Shown: positions 9,327 through 10,665 of the stretch, one piece after another
How the letters are laid out: every line of letters begins with the position of its first letter
How positions within the stretch are numbered: position 1 is the first letter of the stretch
Source: Flavobacteriia bacterium
GTDB taxonomy: Bacteria > Bacteroidota > Bacteroidia > Flavobacteriales > Flavobacteriaceae
Reading direction: 5' to 3'
Length of the DNA: 10,665 nucleotides
Assembly: GCA_011330545.1 (NCBI GenBank)
Contig: DRQI01000416.1
Span: 1-10,665 of the forward strand
Notes under the pieces: model-generated
Told to the model about the DNA's origin: nothing
The model's database searches: none
The model's input: only the letters and a program-made list of their open reading frames with translations
Position numbers and translations under genes: made by a program

Positions 9327-9383
9327 ACGTAAAAAGATTGCTGATACTACTAAATCATTTTTTCGATTCATAATATACAAGAG

Positions 9384-9407
9384 CCCCAAATATTCATTTG
9401 GGGTTTT
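9384..9407 (+). terminator. rho-independent terminator after tonB copy 2
   Basis: An 8-bp perfect stem, CCCCAAAT (9384-9391) with ATTTGGGG (9396-9403), closes an ATTC loop and is followed by TTTT (9404-9407). It lies 57 nt after the stop, and the T tract overlaps the proposed -33 element of the next promoter. Confidence 0.85.
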
Positions 9408-9437
9408 GGTATGTTTATTGATGTTAACATAATTTTA
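9406..9437 (+). promoter_or_regulatory. candidate promoter for tonB copy 3
   Basis: TTG at 9406-9408, a 21-nt spacer and TAATTTTA at 9430-9437 match the Bacteroidota consensus except for the final base of the -7 box. The expected start near 9444 would leave a leader of only about 11 nt to the ATG at 9455. The box lies inside the dyad at 9421-9441. Confidence 0.35.
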
Positions 9438-9441
9438 ACAT
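9421..9441. promoter_or_regulatory. operator-like dyad over the tonB copy 3 promoter
   Basis: ATGTTAA (9421-9427) and TTAACAT (9435-9441) form a perfect 7-bp inverted repeat with a 7-nt spacer. Its right half covers part of the proposed -7 box. Its 21-bp size and symmetry would suit a dimeric repressor, but no regulator is identified and AT-rich dyads arise by chance. Confidence 0.25.
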
Positions 9442-9454
9442 TAAACTTTATACT

Positions 9455-10210
9455 ATGAATTTTTCACAAAAACCACCGCATCAACACCATTCCGAAAAAT
9501 TCCAAAAAAGCTCTTTTCTCTTCACGCAATTAGGCTTGGTACTCGCCTTGTTTATTGTGTATGTAGCACTCGAATATTCTTCAGAAAAGAAAGTTACACC
9601 ATTTTCTTACACTACTCCCGAAGATATTGTTGCATTGATGCCTACAGACCTGTCTACGGTAATTATCGAAAAAAAAGTGGTTAAAAAACAACCTCCCATA
9701 GTTAAGAAATTGCCGCCGTTAATACCTCCAACGATAGTCCCTAACAATCATGCAACAGTAGAAACCGTCTTAGGCAACCCAACAGATGAACCCCCAATTG
9801 ATAATGTAATAGACAGCTTAAGCCAAGCACCTACAGAGCCCTTTGAACCTGAAGGAACTATCGATTTTAGAATTATAGAAGATGTTCCTGTATATCCTGG
9901 TTGTGAAGGGTTGGATAGTGCCGCAACAAAAAAATGCTTTACTACAAAAATCTCAAAATTTGTCAATAAGAAATTTAATACGAGCGTTGCCGAAGGTTTA
10001 AACACAACAGGCAAACAAAGAATTTGGGTACGATTTACCGTCGATAAAAACGGAAATGTAGTTGATATCTTAGCAAAATCGCCTTTTAAACAGTTAGAAA
10101 AGGAAGCTATTAGGATAGTACAAAAACTACCTCAAATGACACCGGGCATGCAACGTAAAAGGCCGGTATCTGTAAAATATCAATTGCCCATTGTATTTTT
10201 TATTGAATAG
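9455..10210 (+). CDS. energy transducer TonB, basic Lys/Pro linker type (copy 3)
   Basis: This 251-residue TonB-family protein is more distant from the two preceding copies. The N-terminal tail is His/Lys-rich (HQHHSEKFQK, 9-18). The single membrane anchor (about 20-40) keeps QLGLVLAL. The periplasmic linker is different: no Pro7 run and no acidic stretch, but KKVVKKQPPIVKKLPPLIPP (73-92), a mixed Lys/Pro segment, then a Pro/Asp/Glu-containing part up to about 135. The C-terminal domain (about 136-251) is conserved: VYPGC and KKC with Cys150 and Cys161 (one residue further apart than in the other copies), KKFNTSVAEGL, IWVRFTVDKNGNVVDI, QLEKEAIRIVQKLPQM, PGMQRKRPV and a final hydrophobic strand. 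The basic linker resembles classical TonB more than its neighbours do. Because the C-terminal domain meets the receptor, all three may share receptors while differing in reach or charge (inference). Confidence 0.9.
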   Translation: MNFSQKPPHQHHSEKFQKSSFLFTQLGLVLALFIVYVALEYSSEKKVTPFSYTTPEDIVALMPTDLSTVIIEKKVVKKQPPIVKKLPPLIPPTIVPNNHATVETVLGNPTDEPPIDNVIDSLSQAPTEPFEPEGTIDFRIIEDVPVYPGCEGLDSAATKKCFTTKISKFVNKKFNTSVAEGLNTTGKQRIWVRFTVDKNGNVVDILAKSPFKQLEKEAIRIVQKLPQMTPGMQRKRPVSVKYQLPIVFFIE

Positions 10211-10247
10211 TTACAATCCTTAAATTGACATATCCATCCTTTATTGT
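10211..10247 (+). repeat. imperfect direct repeat, copy A
   Basis: Starts immediately after the tonB copy 3 stop codon. It aligns with 10628-10665 at 30 of 38 columns with one gap. The conserved parts are TTAYAATYCTTAAATT at the start and CATCC(C)TTTATTGT at the end, with an 8-nt divergent middle. Confidence 0.4.
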
Positions 10248-10266
10248 TTTTGGAATAAACCCTTCC

Positions 10267-10435
10267 GACCACGCCTGTGGCGTGGCCACCTTCCCTTTTT
10301 AAGGGAAGGAGTTAGAATTTGTTTGCAATTTAAAATTGTAATCAATTTTCAAATTCTTTTTGCAAACTCACCTCCTCCCGAAGCTTCGGGATCAAGGAGG
10401 GCTGGGACGCGTCGTAAGCGCGTCTCGGGGTGGTT
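10267..10435. repeat. fold-back palindromic intergenic element (REP/MITE-like)
   Basis: Two modules of the same design face each other. The left module has ACCAC, a GC-rich hairpin CCACGCC-TGT-GGCGTGG (10269-10285), then a perfect 9-bp stem CCTTCCCTT/AAGGGAAGG (10289-10309), then AGAATTTG (10314-10321). The right module, read on the - strand, has AACCACCCC (10435-10427), a hairpin with arms GACGCG/CGCGTC (10406-10424), then CCTCCT/AGGAGG (10371-10400) enclosing the 14-bp palindrome at 10377-10390, and again ends toward AGAATTTG-like sequence. Between them are GTTTGCAA/TTGCAAAC repeats (10321-10328 and 10360-10367). It is far more GC-rich than its surroundings. From memory, ACCACCCC-plus-hairpin repeats of this kind are scattered through flavobacterial genomes. 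No transposase is present. Confidence 0.6.
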
Positions 10436-10503
10436 ATTTATAAATTTCTTTAGCACACGGCAAAAATTAGTCATTTTTCGTTTATTTCAAAATTGCTGTC
10501 CGT

Positions 10504-10539
10504 AAAGGCCTAGCAGGTTCTTGAAACCTGTTAGGCTTT
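10504..10539. repeat. isolated inverted repeat, possible terminator
   Basis: A 12-bp stem, GCCTAGCAGGTT (10508-10519) with AACCTGTTAGGC (10525-10536) and one G-T pair, encloses a CTTGA loop. AAA (10504-10506) can also pair with TTT (10537-10539) across a bulged G. Similar CCTAACAGGTTT palindromes are, from memory, common between genes in Bacteroidota. The following T tract is only three bases, so termination is uncertain. Confidence 0.5.
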
Positions 10540-10545
10540 AAAACG

Positions 10546-10596
10546 AAAAAGAGCCAATACTTTAAATTTTAGGCTATTCTCTTTTCTGAATGTTTT
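10546..10596. terminator. terminator-like hairpin near the right edge
   Basis: AAAAGAG (10547-10553) pairs with CTCTTTT (10579-10585), and CC (10554-10555) can pair with GG (10572-10573) inside. A run of six T follows at 10591-10596, and an A run precedes the stem, so it could work in either direction. The stem is imperfect, with a large loop. Confidence 0.4.
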
Positions 10597-10627
10597 TTAT
10601 TATGAACTTAATTAAATTTCATTTTTT

Positions 10628-10665
10628 TTATAATTCTTAAATTCATGTACTCATCCCTTTATTGT
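10628..10665 (+). repeat. imperfect direct repeat, copy B (reaches window edge)
   Basis: Second copy of the repeat found just after the tonB copy 3 stop. It has one extra C in the CATCCC stretch. It runs to the last base of the window, so its true end is unknown. Confidence 0.4.

Larger units (their letters stand above)
10211..10665. other. gene-free tail of the window, rich in palindromes
   Basis: No credible gene lies here. A 60-codon open frame at 10323-10505 runs through the palindromes and has no protein-like features. The region contains a fold-back element (10267-10435), an isolated inverted repeat (10504-10539), a terminator-like hairpin (10546-10596) and two copies of an imperfect 38-nt repeat at its ends. 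The first palindromes after the tonB stop could end its transcript, since no separate terminator with a T tract is seen there. Confidence 0.7.

Noticed and set aside
10267..10435. CRISPR array
   Set aside because: The palindromes are not regularly spaced identical direct repeats, and no cas gene is near.
10323..10505. 60-codon open frame in the right tail
   Set aside because: It reads through palindromic repeats, its composition changes abruptly with them, and it has no promoter or homology signal.

Overview
The window is AT-rich DNA that reads as a member of the Bacteroidota, most likely family Flavobacteriaceae. The evidence is a near-complete SprA (the outer-membrane translocon of the type IX secretion system), flavobacterial-style energy transducers of the TonB family, Bacteroidota-type promoters (TTG about 19 nt upstream of TAnnTTTG), and no recognisable Shine-Dalgarno sequences. 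All protein genes are on the + strand. I saw no tRNA, rRNA, CRISPR array, transposase or phage gene.

Layout. Positions 1-6603 hold sprA, whose 5' end lies outside the window. A compact group follows: gcvH (6644-7024, glycine-cleavage H protein) and a small VanZ-like membrane protein (6990-7379) that starts inside gcvH. From 7440 to 10210 there are three consecutive tonB-type genes (7440-8159, 8598-9326, 9455-10210). The first two are close paralogs with a Pro7 run and an acidic Glu/Val linker. The third has a different, basic Lys/Pro linker. Rho-independent terminators follow the first and second tonB genes, and each tonB has a candidate promoter, so they look like separate transcription units rather than one operon.

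The 438-bp gap between the first two tonB genes is not empty. After the terminator, 8345-8517 folds on paper into a long rod: a perfect 11-bp closing stem, a large central bubble (18 and 17 nt), and a long upper arm with four G-U pairs that exist only if the + strand is transcribed. This is the architecture of 6S RNA, and it is the best candidate here for an unannotated functional element.

The last 455 bp (10211-10665) contain no credible gene. They hold a fold-back, REP/MITE-like palindromic element (10267-10435), a separate 12-bp-stem inverted repeat (10504-10539), a terminator-like hairpin (10546-10596) and an imperfect 38-nt direct repeat at both ends of the region.

How the genes relate. 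SprA moves folded cargo across the outer membrane, driven by inner-membrane energy. The TonB proteins carry proton-motive-force energy from ExbB/ExbD to outer-membrane receptors. GcvH shuttles the lipoyl-bound intermediate of glycine cleavage and appears to be a metabolic neighbour rather than part of secretion. From memory, sprA-gcvH-vanZ-tonB is a recurrent flavobacterial gene order. The extra tonB copies and the structured RNA between them are the local variation.
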